From contig WOFQ01000006.1 in the NCBI GenBank assembly GCA_012184525.1, positions 186,001 through 250,000 on the forward strand: a DNA stretch of 64,000 bases, written 5' to 3'. The DNA comes from Xenoacremonium recifei (taxonomy: Eukaryota > Ascomycota > Sordariomycetes > Hypocreales > Nectriaceae). Under the pieces are notes generated by a model. That model had not been told where the DNA came from, did not search any database, and saw nothing but the letters and a program-made list of their open reading frames with translations. This document shows positions 36,201-48,695 of this stretch, one piece after another; position 1 is the first letter of the stretch; each line of letters opens with the position of its first letter. A program made the position numbers and the translations under genes.

Positions 36201-36621
36201 GATTGGTGAACGACCTACTCGGCCAGCTAAGGTCGCCGGCAGCGCCTACATCCACTACAGCAAGGCCATCTTCGATATCGCCCGCAAACGCTGCGAGGAG
36301 AGTCGCAAGCCCGGTAGCAAGCCCAACAAGTCGTTCACTAATGAGGTCCGTACCATGACGTCTCGCATGTGGCGCGATGCCACCCCTGAGGAGCGCAAGC
36401 CCTTTGAGGAGCAGGCCGCTGAGCAGCGCCGCGCCTATGCAGAGGCATCGCAAGCCTATGCCGTCGCTTCTGAAGCTTGGGACCAGCAAGCGATCGCCCT
36501 GCGAGCCGCCTACGAACAGGAACATCCCCTAGCCGTACCTGGCAGCGCCCCTGGTTTGGTTCAGAAGTTCCGTCGCTCCCGTGCCATCACATACGCGGAG
36601 GAGAGCGACCTTGAGCTGTAG
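33272..36621 (+). CDS. kdm1: LSD1/KDM1-type histone demethylase with SWIRM and HMG-box
   Basis: Two exons, 33272-33591 and 33678-36621, give 1087 aa. The 86-bp intron restores a continuous frame (..SLQPSMR|DEIPHHDS..). The N-terminal ~190 residues are low-complexity Ser/Pro/acidic. A SWIRM domain (about 193-300; LNPYALHPGEYHLLR, LWMKHPWVGVT) is followed by the amine oxidase domain with FAD motif VIGAGISGLGCARQLEG, GGRVYSREF, GFGILNKVVLVY (with the active-site Lys) and FFAGEHTIGTHPATVHGAYLSG. The C-terminus has an HMG-box-like region (about 945-1040; AYIHYSKAIFDIARKR, MWRDATPEERKPFEEQA). Family members remove mono- and dimethyl marks from histone H3. The HMG-box is a fungal addition absent from human LSD1. 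The start is uncertain. Confidence 0.92.
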
Positions 36622-37071
36622 CGTAACTCCTGTTTATTTTTCTTTTTTTTTGTTTCTTTGTGGTGTATATGCTATGGGGAAGAGTACATACTTCATCCGA
36701 TTCCTCTTATGGCGCCTTCTTATTGGCGATTATGGTGTTTTTATTTGACGGGAACAGCATGGTGCCGTGGAAAGGGTCGGGAAAACGCACTCTGGCGGTC
36801 ATGCATGGCGTTTGGAGCCCTCTGTTGGCTCCTACATTAGGTACATTTACATAGGAACGGATTTGTTTGAGGCCAAGAAATGAAAGCAATAACCAAAACG
36901 GCTCTCCCATTTTTTTTATGTGACACACCGCGCAGGTATTATTCTGTGTGGTCTACTAAGGAATTTATTGAAGGCTTTGATACACGGGGGTTGGGTTGAC
37001 CGATGGTCGTCCGGTTGATACACAAAGGGAAGCGTCAGACCCCAGCTTTGCTTGCACCTCCATCCACCTCT
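36622..37071. other. Convergent intergenic region
   Basis: About 450 bp between the KDM1 and ATP synthase gamma genes. T-rich runs follow the KDM1 stop (36636-36660), as expected for a 3' end. Nothing else is seen. Confidence 0.4.
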
Positions 37072-38316
37072 TTACATGTCCTCGGAAGCAGTGGCACCGG
37101 TGATAATCTCGACCAGCTCGTTGGTAATGACGGCCTGTCGGGTTCGGTTGTACAGAATCTGGAACTTGTTGATCATCTCGCCGGCGTTCTTGGAGGCGTT
37201 CTGCGGCATTTATCATCAGCATCAAACTCACAACCGCGGGACTCAAAAGACTACTCACATCCATGGCATTTCGTCGGGCAGACTGCTCGCAGGCGTGGCC
37301 CTCGGCCAGGGCCCAGTACAGGGAGTTGGCCAGGCCGTACTCGCGCATGTTGGAGAGGATCTCCTCGTCAACCTCGAAAGCAGAGAAGTTGGCTACAATC
37401 AGAATCGGTCAGAGATGCGTTTCCGGTGTCATTGGGGCCGCTGATACTCACGGGACTGCTGGATAGCCTCCTCGGAAAATGCCTCAATGATGGCGGGCTC
37501 GTAGGACTGAGCGTTGATGAACGAGTTGTAGAGGATCTTGATGCTCGTGTACTCAGTGGGGAGGAGGACGATCTGGTCGGCGATGGCCTGGGCGTCGGCA
37601 AAGGTAGGGACGTCCTTGCCAATGCCGGAGAAGCTGAGCTGGATGGCCTTGGGGCTGGTTCGGGACAGCTGGGCCTTGGACTTCTCGCCGATGATGACGA
37701 GGTCGAAACCGGGCTGCTCGGCGGCCATCTTGCGGACGTAACGGCTCAGACCGGAGTGCACACCACCGCAAAGGCCCTTGTCGGAAGAGCAGACAACGAC
37801 GAGCGTCTTGGGGGTCTCGGTCTCGGGGACGACGGTCTCGGCGGCCTCGTAGACCTCGTTAGAGGTCTCCCCGTACTTGCGGGAGTCGTTCATGGCACGC
37901 TGGGCGCGGGTGAGCTTGGTCGAGGCGACGATCTTCATGGTGTTGGTGATCTTCTCGATGTTGCGGATGGACTTGAGGCGGCCCTCGATCTCTCGAAGGG
38001 TCGCATAGGTAGCGGCGGCATTGGGGCCGGCAGCGGCAGCTCTGGAGGGAGAATTGAGCGTCAGTAACCAGGGCTCATCCAGACAACAGGCATTGAGAGG
38101 TTGCAGTTATCGAAGCTCGCCATAAACTGGGCGTCCGAAGCTGTCGTGGTGCTGCTGGTCGCGCTCCGCCGACATCGCCGTCCAGCCGTCGTCCAGCTTC
38201 GAGCTCGGCAACAAATTCTTGGGGGGCAGATTCGGAACCCGAGCAGGGCCTGCGACTTACCGAGCAGGAGCTGCGGCGGCAGCTCGCAGAGCTGGGCGGG
38301 CGGCTCTCGAGAGCAT
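37072..38316 (-). CDS. atp3: ATP synthase subunit gamma, mitochondrial
   Basis: Exons 38316-38261, 38041-37452, 37392-37259 and 37200-37072 encode 302 aa. The N-terminus MLSRAARPALRAAAA is a mitochondrial presequence. It is followed by TLREIEGRLKSIRNIEKITNTMKIVAST, the conserved N-terminal coiled-coil helix. The middle has CSSDKGLCGGVHS, and the C-terminal helix ends RTRQAVITNELVEIITGATA. This is the rotor shaft of the F1 sector. The first intron (219 bp) is much longer than the others in the window. Confidence 0.97.
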
Positions 38317-38991
38317 CGTGACGGGAGTGCGAGTTCGGATCGAGCCTCTGCCAACGGTGGCCTCAATTGATCGCTGCGTCGGGATCAATTGAATGGGGGG
38401 GGAGCGTCGTGGGAGATCGGGATGAGGTGTATTGCGGAACCTGCGTTTTGTTCTCGTCGCTGTTTTCCCGGGTAAATTTGGGCGGCTCAGGCTGGCTCCA
38501 CGGGGAGACGGGGCGCGGGAATGAGGAAGGAAGGAATGAATTTGAGAGGAGCCAGGTCACGTGCACCGGCGCCGGCCTGGTGTGTGCGCTGGAGGGAAGC
38601 GCTGGAGGAAAGCGCCTTCCGTTGGCTGTTTCCCGGCGGCCCGTCTCCACCCCAGCACCCAGCGAGCCTCCGAAAGGGTAAGGGCGACTGGTTGCAACCG
38701 CACTTGCCTCCCGGGGGCGAGCCTTGGAAACACGCATCTGCCTCCGATTCCTCTCGCTTCTATGCTATTTTTCCTCACCTCTCCCTTCTCTGCTGCTGGG
38801 CTCGCCGCTTCCATCAACTCGTCCCGGCGTTGAGGGAGCGTCCCATCACGCTGCCTCCTCTCTCCCGCCTCGTTGCCGCTCTGAATCGCCGATTTCCACG
38901 GCCGACTGCGTTTCGCTTGCTCGCCGTCTATAATCCCGGCTTCGAACCTCACAATCGTCTCTCCTCGGCCCGCCGCAGGAACCTCGCAACC
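38317..38991. other. Divergent promoter region atp3/top1
   Basis: About 675 bp between the heads of the ATP synthase gamma and topoisomerase I genes; it must hold both promoters. The last 250 bp before 38992 are CT-rich (leader-like). An open frame crosses it on the plus strand but has no protein character. Confidence 0.6.
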
Positions 38992-41900
38992 ATGAGTTCT
39001 GTCAGCTCGGATGACGACCGGCCTCTCGCGAGGACCAACGGCAACAGTGAGTCGCGTTTTTTTAATCCTGTTTATCTGTCCTACCCTGTTGTCAAATTGC
39101 GCAGCGTTTGCGAGTCAACACACCTTGTTATCTCCCGCGTGCCAACTAGGTTCGCCCGACTGCGGCCTGTTTGGGCGCCTCCGCTCTCCATCCACGCCGG
39201 CGCATTATCACTTCTCCCGCCATGTGCTAACTCAAAACTCTCTTCCTCAGTCTCGTCCTCCAAAATCTCTCGCGCCGACGACGCTGCCATGGATCGTCTC
39301 GTTCCTCAGAAGAAGTCTGCGCTTGAAGGGCTCTCGGTGCGCAATGGTCCGGTTGAGGACGACGAGATGGACATTGACGCGCCGCTCAGCAACGGCGCCC
39401 ACAAGCGGAAATCGCGGACCTCCATCAACGAGATCAACTACAGAGATGCCTCGGATAGCGACGACGCTCCCATAGTATGTTGATGCCGCGGCCAATGTTG
39501 AAAATCTTGCTGTGGGGCGTGCTTGGTTGTGCTAATCATTGCATCGTCTAGGCAAAGCGCCAGAAGCAGAACAGCCGAGTTGTCGAATCAGACTCGGATG
39601 ACGAGCCGATCAGCAAGGCCCGAGGCAAGAAGCTGCCTCCCTCCTACAAGGAAACAGCCCTTCCTGATACCTCCGATGACGACGAACCGCTCGGCGTGCA
39701 CTTAGCCAAGAAGAAGGCATCCATCGAGCGCAAGGCGGATAAGGAGGCCAAGGAGATTCGCGCCAAGGAGAAGGTCAAGAAGCCTACGCCCAAGAAATCC
39801 ATCAAGGACGAATCTGATGATGATGTCCCCATTGCCAGGCGACGCCAGTCCAACGGCGTCTCGGCTAAGAGGAAATCAAATGGGGTGAAGAAGGAAGAAT
39901 CTGATTCGGATGCACCTATCTCCAGGAAGGCCAAGCCTACAAGTGCTAGCTTGAAAGCCAGCAAGGGCAAGGCTCCCGCACCTGTGAAGAAGGAAGCCAA
40001 GAAGGCCAAGAAGGAGAGCAGTGAAGATGAAGAAGAGGAGTTCCAATGGTGGAATGCGCCGAAACGCGAGGACGACAGCATCAAATGGACGACGCTTGAA
40101 CACAACGGTGTCCTGTTCGCGCCTGAGTACGAGCCTCTTCCAAAGCACGTCAAGATGTACTACGAAGGAAAGCCTATTACCCTGAGCGTGGAAGCCGAGG
40201 AGGTTGCCACGTTCTGGGTCGCCATGATGACACCAGCTTCGTCCCACCACCTCGAAAACCCCATCTTCCGCGAAAATTTCTTCACCGACTTCTCAGACTA
40301 CATCAAGAAATACGGTTCCACAGACGCTCACGGTCAGAAGGTCGCAATTAAATCCCTCGACAAGTGCGACTTCAGCAAGATTTACGAGTACTGGTCGGCC
40401 AAGACCGAAGCCAGCAAGACCAAGAACATGAGCAAAGAGGAGAAAGAGGCTGCCAAGGCCAAGAAGGAGAAGCTTGAAGCCCCCTACGTCTACTGTCTGT
40501 GGGATGGTCGAAAGCAGAAAGTCGGCAACTTCCGAGTCGAACCTCCAAGCTTGTTCCGTGGACGAGGCGAACATCCCAAGACAGGAAAGGTCAAGACGCG
40601 TGTCCTCCCCGAGCAGATCACCATCAACATTGGGAAGACTGCCAAGATCCCAGAGCCTCCAGCCGGGCACAAGTGGAAAGCCGTGCAACACGACCAAAAG
40701 GCAACTTGGTTGGCCATGTGGCAGGAGAACATCAACGGTGCATACAAGTATGTCATGCTTGGAGCTGCCAGCGATGTGAAGGGGCAAAGCGACTTCAAGA
40801 AGTTTGAAAAGGCTCGAGAACTGAAGAAGCATATCGACCGGATCCGCCAGGACTACACCAAGGAACTCAAGAGTGAAGTGATGGCGGACCGACAAAGAGC
40901 TACTGCCATGTATCTCATCGACAAGCTCGCACTGAGAGCTGGCAACGAGAAGGATACCGACAATGAAGCTGACACTGTGGGTTGCTGCTCACTGAAATAT
41001 GAGCATATCACATTAGAGCCCCCGGACCAGGTCACCTTCGACTTCCTTGGTAAAGACAGTATCAGATACAACGAGACTGCCAAAGTTCTGCCACAAGTGT
41101 TCAAGAACCTCAAACTTTTCAAGAAGGCACCCAAGACGACGGGAGATGACCTATTCGACCGACTCACTGTAAGTTTCGAAGCGGAAACAGTAGATGGTGA
41201 CAGCGCTAATATTAGTGTTCCAGACATCGCAGTTGAACAAGCATCTAAACGGTTACATGCAGGGCCTGACGGCAAAGGTCTTCCGTACCTACAACGCCTC
41301 CTACACTATGTCGGAGCTGCTCAAGAACTTGGCTAAGGACCCCCGATCTCGTGGTACCATTGCCGAGAAGGTGAAGCTTTACAACGATTGCAACCGAGAG
41401 GTTGCTATTCTCTGTAATCACAAGCGCACCGTCGGAGCCGGCCATGAGCAGCAAATGCAGAAGCTTGGTGACAGAGTGAGTAATATGCCCTGGATATTCG
41501 GGTGATTTATGCTAACTTCTCCCAGATCAAAGGCCTGCGTTACCAGAAATGGCGAACAAAGAAGATGATTCTAGATATCGACCCGACACAGAAAAAGAAA
41601 AAGGGCTCCGCCTGGTTTGAGCTGGACGAAGATCTCGACAAGGAGTGGATCCAGGAGCATCAGCAATTCTTGATTGAGGAGCTGCGAACCAAGATCCAGA
41701 AGAAATTCGAGAAGGAAAACGAGAAGCTCAAGGCCAATAAGGAGAAGGTTATGCCCGAGAAGGAGCTTAAGGAGCGCCTTCAGGCCGTCAAGGAGATGGA
41801 GGCCAAGTTCAAGAAGGAGAACAAGACCAACAAGGTCGAGGCCGAAGGGCGCGGGCCAACTGTCGACAAGTTCATGAAGGCCATTGAGAAGCTTGATGAG

Positions 41901-42173
41901 CGAGTCAACACGCTCGAACTGCAGGCTCAAGATCGAGATGGCAACAAGGAGGTTGCCCTGGGCACTTCCAAGATTGTGAGTTGCGGTTGCTGTGACACAA
42001 GCACAAGAGGGATTTTACTAATTATTTTCTAGAACTATATCGACCCTCGTCTCACAGTGGTGTTCGCCAAGAAGTTTGACGTTCCTATTGAGAAATTCTT
42101 CTCGAAGACACTGCGCGACAAGTTCCGATGGGCCATCAAATCCGTCGAGGACGTGGACGACTGGACATTTTAA
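38992..42173 (+). CDS. top1: DNA topoisomerase I (type IB)
   Basis: Six exons, 38992-39046, 39251-39474, 39552-41168, 41224-41475, 41526-41975 and 42033-42173, encode 912 aa. A charged, Ser/Asp/Lys-rich N-terminal region of about 220 residues (repeated SDSDDEP/SDDDVPI acidic clusters and Lys tracts) precedes the core: EFQWWNAP, LEHNGVLFAPEYEPLP, and the catalytic region TALRAGNEKDTDNEADTVGCCSLK type (here LALRAGNEKD..). A Lys/Glu-rich coiled linker (KFEKENEKLKANKEK) follows, then the C-terminal SKINYIDPRLTVVF with the active-site Tyr. It relaxes supercoils during replication and transcription. The active-site Tyr sits at the start of the last exon. Confidence 0.97.
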
Positions 42174-43044
42174 TCTCCTCAACACAACATGTAACTTGTA
42201 CCAAATTGGTTCTTTCTTTTCCAGCATCCCTTACAAATGCTTTCAGGCTGCTTTTTGCATTTCTGTTGGTTTTGCAGGATTTTTTCCATACGTTTTTAAA
42301 CCATTCAAAAAGAATTTTACACCAGACGAGCGCAGGCGACGAGCGCAGGCAACGGCCTAATGGCCATATACAGACACTGAGTGGGGGAGAGCGGGATGCA
42401 GACACAGACTGCCTGCCTTTGGGTCAGAGTCGGTTGGATTGAGGCGAAAAGTGGTTGGATGGGCGGCATAGCATACTTGGGGGAGTCATTGGCGGCACAG
42501 GTCTCTCGATGATGCATAGATCCGCGCATATATAGATCGGGAACGAGACACCTCGCAGATGGAGGAAGCAGGGGATGAAAAAGGGGTGGGCGGCAGCGAT
42601 GACGCCTCGAGCGTTTTTGCGCGGGTTGGGCTAGATTTGTTTAGCACTGTTTTGGGGAGAGAGGTTGAAGTAAAAGAAACTCCAGAAAAGATAGCAAATC
42701 CCAAGCATACAAAATTGAAAAGTTCATATGATTCGTATTCACAATCCTGTGTGCCTGGCTCGCTCACAATTATAGCGGCCGTTCTATGTATGTACTTTCT
42801 ATCCATTGTATCCAACGCAATGCAAAACCTCATTCATAACGCCAACGCTACTGATGCATCCAAGCAGGGTTCGTAACCAATCCCATAAACAAAAACGCCC
42901 GTCCATGCTTTCTCTATCATGCTGCATTATTTCCACCTTGGCAGTCGTGTCTCGTGTTCGTGTATTTGTACATGGCATATTCATGCCAGTCGGTGAGTGA
43001 TGTACTGATGATATATACTGTGGTTGTGTGTGTTGTGGGGAGGT
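42174..43044. other. Convergent intergenic region
   Basis: About 870 bp between the 3' ends of the topoisomerase I and GH16 genes. T-rich and AT-rich stretches (42205-42310, 42640-42780) are seen. No gene is supported. Confidence 0.4.
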
Positions 43045-44236
43045 TTAGAAGAGTCTTCCGGCAAAGGCAGCCATGCCGGCCAGGAAGGGCGCCAGGACAA
43101 GCGCAGCCCATGACACCTGCAGCATGGACGACGCTGAAATCGGAACGATCTTACCCTCCGAGTTCATCGTCCATCCGCTGGGAATGGCGCCCTCGGACGC
43201 ACTCGCAGTAGCAACCCACGGCCAGCCCGTCTGCGTGGCCGTAGCGCTGCTGTCATCGGCGGCGATACCACCCACAGGGACGCCATCAGCCGAGCCTGTA
43301 GCAGTGCTCCCGGTAGCCGAAGCCGTGACCGTTACCGAGGCGCCGTCCGCATTGCCGTTCACCTCGCCGCCAACGGCCTCGATGCTCTGCCAGTCGCCCG
43401 ACGTGTTGGTGTACTTGTACGAGGTGCCGGTCGAGTAGTCGGTGATGGCGATCGACTGCACCACCATGTTGAAGGGCCCGTCGGTGTAGTTGGTCGGGCC
43501 CTCCGCCCACTTGACGGTGCCTTCGGCGTTGTAGTTCGGGTCGCCGCCGGCCCAGGCGCCGAACTTGACTTGCATGGGCGTCTGGGGATATTCGCCGTAT
43601 GAGCTGGAAATGGCGTCGTCGTAGGTCAGCGTGCGGAGGACGGTGCCGCCGGCAATCCACAGGATGCGGTCCTGCGTCCAGTCGACCGTGTAGGTGATGA
43701 AGTCATCCTGCGTGCCGGTCACGGTGCTGTAAGTCGCGCGGTTGTCGGACGTGGTCTTGCCCTTGCCGAAGAAGTTGCTTTGCATCTGGTCGGGCTCGGC
43801 GCCGAGCCATTCGCAGTCGATCTCGTCGAGGTCGTCCGATTCGAGGACTAGTGACGATACGATACCGGCGCCCGGGGCTGCCTTCATGGTGATCTCAACT
43901 TTGCCGAACATGATGTAAAAGACTGAGGCAAGCTGGGGAGCATCGCCGCCCTGCGAGACGGTGAAGGTGACGCCGTCATCGCCGTATGTGGGCGAGCCCG
44001 AGGCGACGAACGAGTTGACGGAGCCCTGCGTGAAGTCGACGTCAATAGACTTTCCGAGAGCAGTATCGGCAGAGCAATCAGCTAGTCTTGGTGTTAGTGA
44101 TTGTTGATATCACAATATTGTTTCTTGACTTACTCTCTTCCGTGGGGTTGCAGCTACTCCATGTCTGGGCCCAGGCTGTGTCGAGGAGGAGGAATGATGA
44201 AGCCGCGGCAAGGCCCGAGATAAGATGCCGTCTCAT
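43045..44236 (-). CDS. GPI-anchored GH16 cell-wall transglycosidase (CRH family)
   Basis: Exons 44236-44134 and 44081-43045 give 379 aa. A signal peptide (about residues 1-23, ..LAAASSFLLLDTAWA) is followed by the GH16 domain with active-site motif DEIDCEW at residues 120-126 (Glu121 nucleophile, Glu125 acid/base). GAWAGGDPNYN and WAEGPTNYTDGPF fit the Crh/Utr2/Crf1 group, which links chitin to beta-glucan in the cell wall. A Ser/Thr/Ala-rich stalk and a C-terminal hydrophobic tail (about 20 residues ending FAGRLF) indicate GPI anchoring. No chitin-binding module is present. The Cys inside the DExDxE motif is a little unusual, since many members have Ile or Phe there. Confidence 0.93.
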
Positions 44237-45981
44237 GATGATGGTATGTGAGGATGTGTTGGTAAGAGGATGTATGTGCAACAGCAATAGCCGTTAGCGG
44301 TCAAAGTAAGGTTAATGCAGCCACGAGCAGGCACGGCTCAGACACGATTCCAATCCGAAGTCGACTCGTGCTTTCCCGTTCTCTTGGACTCGACTGGACT
44401 TGGCGTGACTCGGAAGACAAAGAGACAATGGCGACAGAGGAATGCTTGGCTAGACAATATGCAGGATGATCTAAAAAGAGGTCGGGAACAGCGATCCTGC
44501 AGCAGAGACTCAGTATATCAACTGTCTTCTCTCCCAGCCACCGATTCCACTGCCGCTGAGAACTTACGCAATCAACGTCGAGAATCAGGGTCTTGCCCAA
44601 CTTCATGACGCCTGGACGGCTCTCATGGCCTGCCCAATGTGGCTGGGTGACAAGGATCTCGGGTGGCTGGGACGGGTGGCTGGTGGTTGGGAGTGGGGCT
44701 TCACGTGGCCCTTAATTCGCGAACACGGCACCTCGCGGCAACCTACCCTGGAACCTGACATCGTGATGAAAGTTCTTCATACCCGAGTTGCATAGGTGAG
44801 GAAATACTGCTTTTCGATTGTTATGGGACCAAGACTATTATTTCCTTCGATTCGCTTTCTCCCTGTCACTCCAACAATCATGCGGACGGCATCATCTTCT
44901 TGCGTTAGAAACCCCGCTAATTAATAGCAGACCAACAAATTCGTAGAAAAATGTTCTCCAAGCAACCGATACAAAAGCCCAACATGTTTTAAAACGAGAT
45001 AGAAATACTGTGTAAATTCGAGGCCAGTCAACCCTCAATATTAACCAATCCAGATAAATAGGCCCCGTCGTGACCAGAGGCCCCAGATTGTGTCCCAGTG
45101 GTTGATCAGGGTGAGAACGTTAGTCAATATCCATGACTATACGCCTTACTTGTCTGTCTTTAACCTGATTAATGGATTCTTTGCTGGACTGCAGGCGTTT
45201 AAAAAGTACTATTGGCACAGCGAAAACATAGATTTCAGCCTAACACTCAGAAATCCGAACTTATACCTCCCATCGAGTATGCGGCTAACGACGCTAGGGA
45301 TGAGCCGATCAGGATCTGTTCCCCGGAATAATCCTCTCGCGTAGTAGCGTGATGTTTCCCCAGACTCCAATACTCCAGGTCCAACTCCATACATTCCGTA
45401 GTATGAAGAATTAATTCATAGAAGCATGAGACCCCTTTATGCTGCTTGATTAAGATGTTCGAGACGAAGTTGTCGATAGGGAATTCGTGACTCTGTGATG
45501 GAAAGCTGCGGCATCCCCACCATCAGGATGTTGACCAAAAGTGCAATATTTTCCCATCATATGGTCCATCAACTTTGAAGACTACTCCGTATGCCTAACC
45601 AGCTTCCACGATTGCAGCTGGAAATTAGCCACTAACCTAGAATAGATTCTGCTTGGGGGCTGAGAATGTGCACTTTCCTTGATAGCGCTCGGCGTTCTGG
45701 TTTGATGTTGGCCAGCGGCTGAGTTCTGCCTTGGCGCATAATTCGCTGACACGATTGGCCGCGAACCAAATTCTGGACAGGGATTAATATTGCTGTAGGA
45801 AAGAATGAGTATTTTACGGGGTTTTAGCTGGATTTCATTCCCCCTTCGTCATCTTTTCTCCCTTTTCCTCTTCTTTTCCTCTTACACAATATCTCACCAT
45901 AACGGCTTCAGAAATTTCATACATACTCATCTGCCATACATAGGCTTCCCTGTTTGACTCGCCTTGATCGCTGAGCGAGCG
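44237..45981. other. Divergent intergenic region
   Basis: About 1.75 kb between the GH16 gene and the NLR gene. AT-rich patches occur at 44920-45060. A strong pyrimidine tract (45838-45890, CCCTTTTCCTCTTCTTTTCC) precedes the NLR start and looks like its core promoter or leader. No other gene is seen. Confidence 0.5.
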
Positions 45982-48695
45982 ATGGATAAACTCTCCGCTC
46001 TTTTACGAAAAAAGCCAGATCCCGACAAACTTCCAGAGCCCAGTTTTCCGGATGGCATCAAGGTCTTGCATGACTGCCCCGATGCCATTGTCGACATTTG
46101 CTTCGTACATGGCTTGACAGGGAATCGCATCAGTACTTAGACCGCTGATGGACAGACCGAGCCTTGGCCAAAGACCCTCCTTCCAGCGAAAATAAAGGGA
46201 GCTCGTACACTCACATATGGCTACGACGCATATGTAGTCAGGAAGACTGTGGCATCATCAAATCGGTTGCTCGTCCACGCTACAAATCTTCTCGTCGATT
46301 TGACGAACGAGAGAATGGCGTCCGGCGCGCTCTCTCGTCCCCTAATCTTCATCGCCCACAGTCTAGGAGGCTTGGTTTGCAAGGAAGCTATTCTTCTCTC
46401 GCGGAACCACCCAACCAAACGCCACCGCGACATGTTCACCAACCTCAAGGGTATCATCTTCATGGGTACGCCTCACAAAGGCTCTTGGATAGCCAACTGG
46501 TCCAAAGTTCCCGTTTCGGCTCTTGGCTTTGTCAAATCGACAAACCCCACACTTCTCGATATTCTGCAGACCAGTAACGAGTTCCTCGAGTCTATCCAGG
46601 TCCGATTTTTAGCATTGATACGAGAGCAACGAGAGGCAGGCAGGCAACTCGAAGTTACATGTTTCTTCGAGGAACTCCCTCTTCTTGTGGCAGGGACCAT
46701 TGTAACCAAGCAGTCGGCAACCTTTGAGGGCTACGATCCTATTAGTATTCACGCCAACCACAGGGATATGGTCAAGTTCAGTTCATCTGAAGAGAATGGG
46801 TTCAAGAGACTCGTCGGTGAGCTAGATGCATGGCAGTTGGATATTGGTAAGCTCGGCAAGAATTTTATGTGCGTAGCTCTAACTAATATGTTTTCAGAAG
46901 CGGATATTCGTGTACGAGAAGCCATTCTGTCACAAGCTCGTGAGACAAACACCACGATAATTACAGAACCGGTTGTCCCTGCGAGTTAGTATGACTTATA
47001 TATCAAATGCCTCGCTGTTCTAGACTAAACTCCATGATAGAACAACTTATTTGTTATCTTCCGTTTCTTAAAAATAGGATTTTTGTAGAACGCGATGCAG
47101 TCATGAGAAAACTTGAGCGCTTTCTCGCCGATTCAGATGGCCGACGCGTCGCTATCGTTGGGCTGGGCGGCGTAGGCAAAACCCAAATCGCTCTACATCT
47201 CGCGCATCTAGTGAAGAGCGGTGCTGGGAACTACGAGGGCTACTCTGTCCTTTGGGTTCCAGCGCTAAGCATCCAGAGTTACGCAGAGACATGTGCGCTG
47301 ATGGTTGGTGAATTTCGCCTGGAACATCCAGATGCCGAAGACCCTAAAATTACGATCAAGAAATTTCTGAGTTCAGCCAAGGCAGGCAAGTGGTTACTCA
47401 TTGTTGACAACGCCGATGACATGGACGTTTTGTACGGTTCAGAGCAACAGCCAGGTGGAATCGCTAGGTTTCTCCCGGATAGCGAAGAAGGGCGCATCTT
47501 GTTCACAACAAGACTCCAAGAAGTAGCCGTCAGCGTTGCAAGATGCCACGTGGTTGAGCTTTCGGGAATGGTTTCGGGAGAGGCGAAAACTCTCTTACAA
47601 AGATCATTGATCCAAATGGATCAAACCCAAGATGATAGTCTTGTCGACAGGCTATTGCTGGAGCTTACATATTTACCCCTTGCAATCTCTCAGGCCTCGG
47701 CATATATGAACAAGAAAAAGGTTCCTATCGAGGAATATCTCCACCTCCTCCAGAACACGGACAAAGACATGGTGGAACTGCTGAGTGACGGATTCCGCGA
47801 TGACACCCATTCTGACAGGTCTCGAGGCGCCGTAGCTACCACGTGGATTGTGTCATTCAACCAGATCTACGAAACGGACAAAGACGCAACATCGCTACTG
47901 CTCTTTATAGCGTACATTGAACCCGGATCCATACCCCGAACGCTGCTTCCTTGGTTGGGCTCAGAGCAGCGGATGACAGCCGCAATCGGTACACTTTGTG
48001 GCTACGGGTTCCTGAGTAGACGAGAAGACGAAGGCATTTTTGATATGCATAGCCTAGTGCACTTGGCGTCAAGGTTGTGGATTGTAAATGAGGGCCTCGA
48101 GGAACAGAGTCGACGAGTAGCCTTGAGAAATCTGGCCCAGGTGTGGTCCAAGCCCTTGGACTTCCTCAAAAGATATTCTCACTTCGCGCACACCAGCAGA
48201 ACCATCCAGATGATATTATCAGTTAAACCTATTACGGATACATTAAGGCCGCTGCTCGTGGTGGTCCTCCATTTTGTCAAACTCTGGTTGACCGATCCGT
48301 CACAGCTTAAACCCGGACGAGCAGCCAAAATAAATCCACAATCTTTGAAAATAAGAGAGTTGCTAGAGCGAATGCCTGAGATGGAAGAGAAGAAAGCATC
48401 CGAATCAAACCAGTGGATATCGTCAATATGTCCAATTCGCGATATAGAGCTTCATGAACTTCCGGATACAATAATTATGGATGCATTCGACTTCAGTTCA
48501 ATGGAAGTGTCTGTTAGTGAGGATCTGATAAATCTATGCCTAGAAATGGAGGGATTGAGGATAATACTGAAACGGATGGAACAGGTCCTTGCTAAAGATG
48601 GTGAGGTACGTGGTGAAAAAAGACGAGATTTACAGAAGTTATATGAGCGGGGTCTCAGTTTTTATGAGAAGATGGAACAACAAATACCTATATAG
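45982..48695 (-). other. No minus-strand gene opposite the NLR locus
   Basis: Minus-strand frames opposite the NLR gene are short and without protein character; they are shadows of the plus-strand frame. Confidence 0.3.
45982..48695 (+). pseudogene. NLR gene: SesB-type hydrolase + NB-ARC, one nonsense codon
   Basis: Three exons, 45982-46846, 46898-46984 and 47041-48695, would give 868 aa, interrupted only by TAG at 46138-46140 (codon 53). The N-terminal part is a SesB-like alpha/beta hydrolase: FVHGLTG, then the stop, EPWPKTLLP, RTLTYGYDAYVV and nucleophile motif AHSLGGLV. The NB-ARC domain has P-loop VGLGGVGKTQIAL, Walker B WLLIVDNADD, RILFTTRL, LTYLPLAIS and the MHD-like FDMHSLVHLA. The usual C-terminal TPR/ankyrin repeats are absent; the last ~170 residues are charged and helical without clear repeats. 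The TAG replaces the Trp expected in the GLTG..TWT motif of the family (TGG to TAG is one G-to-A change). Such genes mediate non-self recognition and cell death in fungi. It may be a silenced allele rather than an old relic, since the rest is intact. Confidence 0.82.

Noticed and set aside
37003..38067. Plus-strand open frame of about 354 codons opposite the ATP synthase gamma gene.
   Set aside because: It is antisense to a certain gene, crosses its introns and has Gly/Val/Leu-rich composition that mirrors the codon bias of the real gene.
46105..46140. A 36-bp intron (GTACAT..CTTAG) that would remove the NLR stop codon in frame.
   Set aside because: It is shorter than any other intron in the window and would delete the HGLTG oxyanion motif of the hydrolase.
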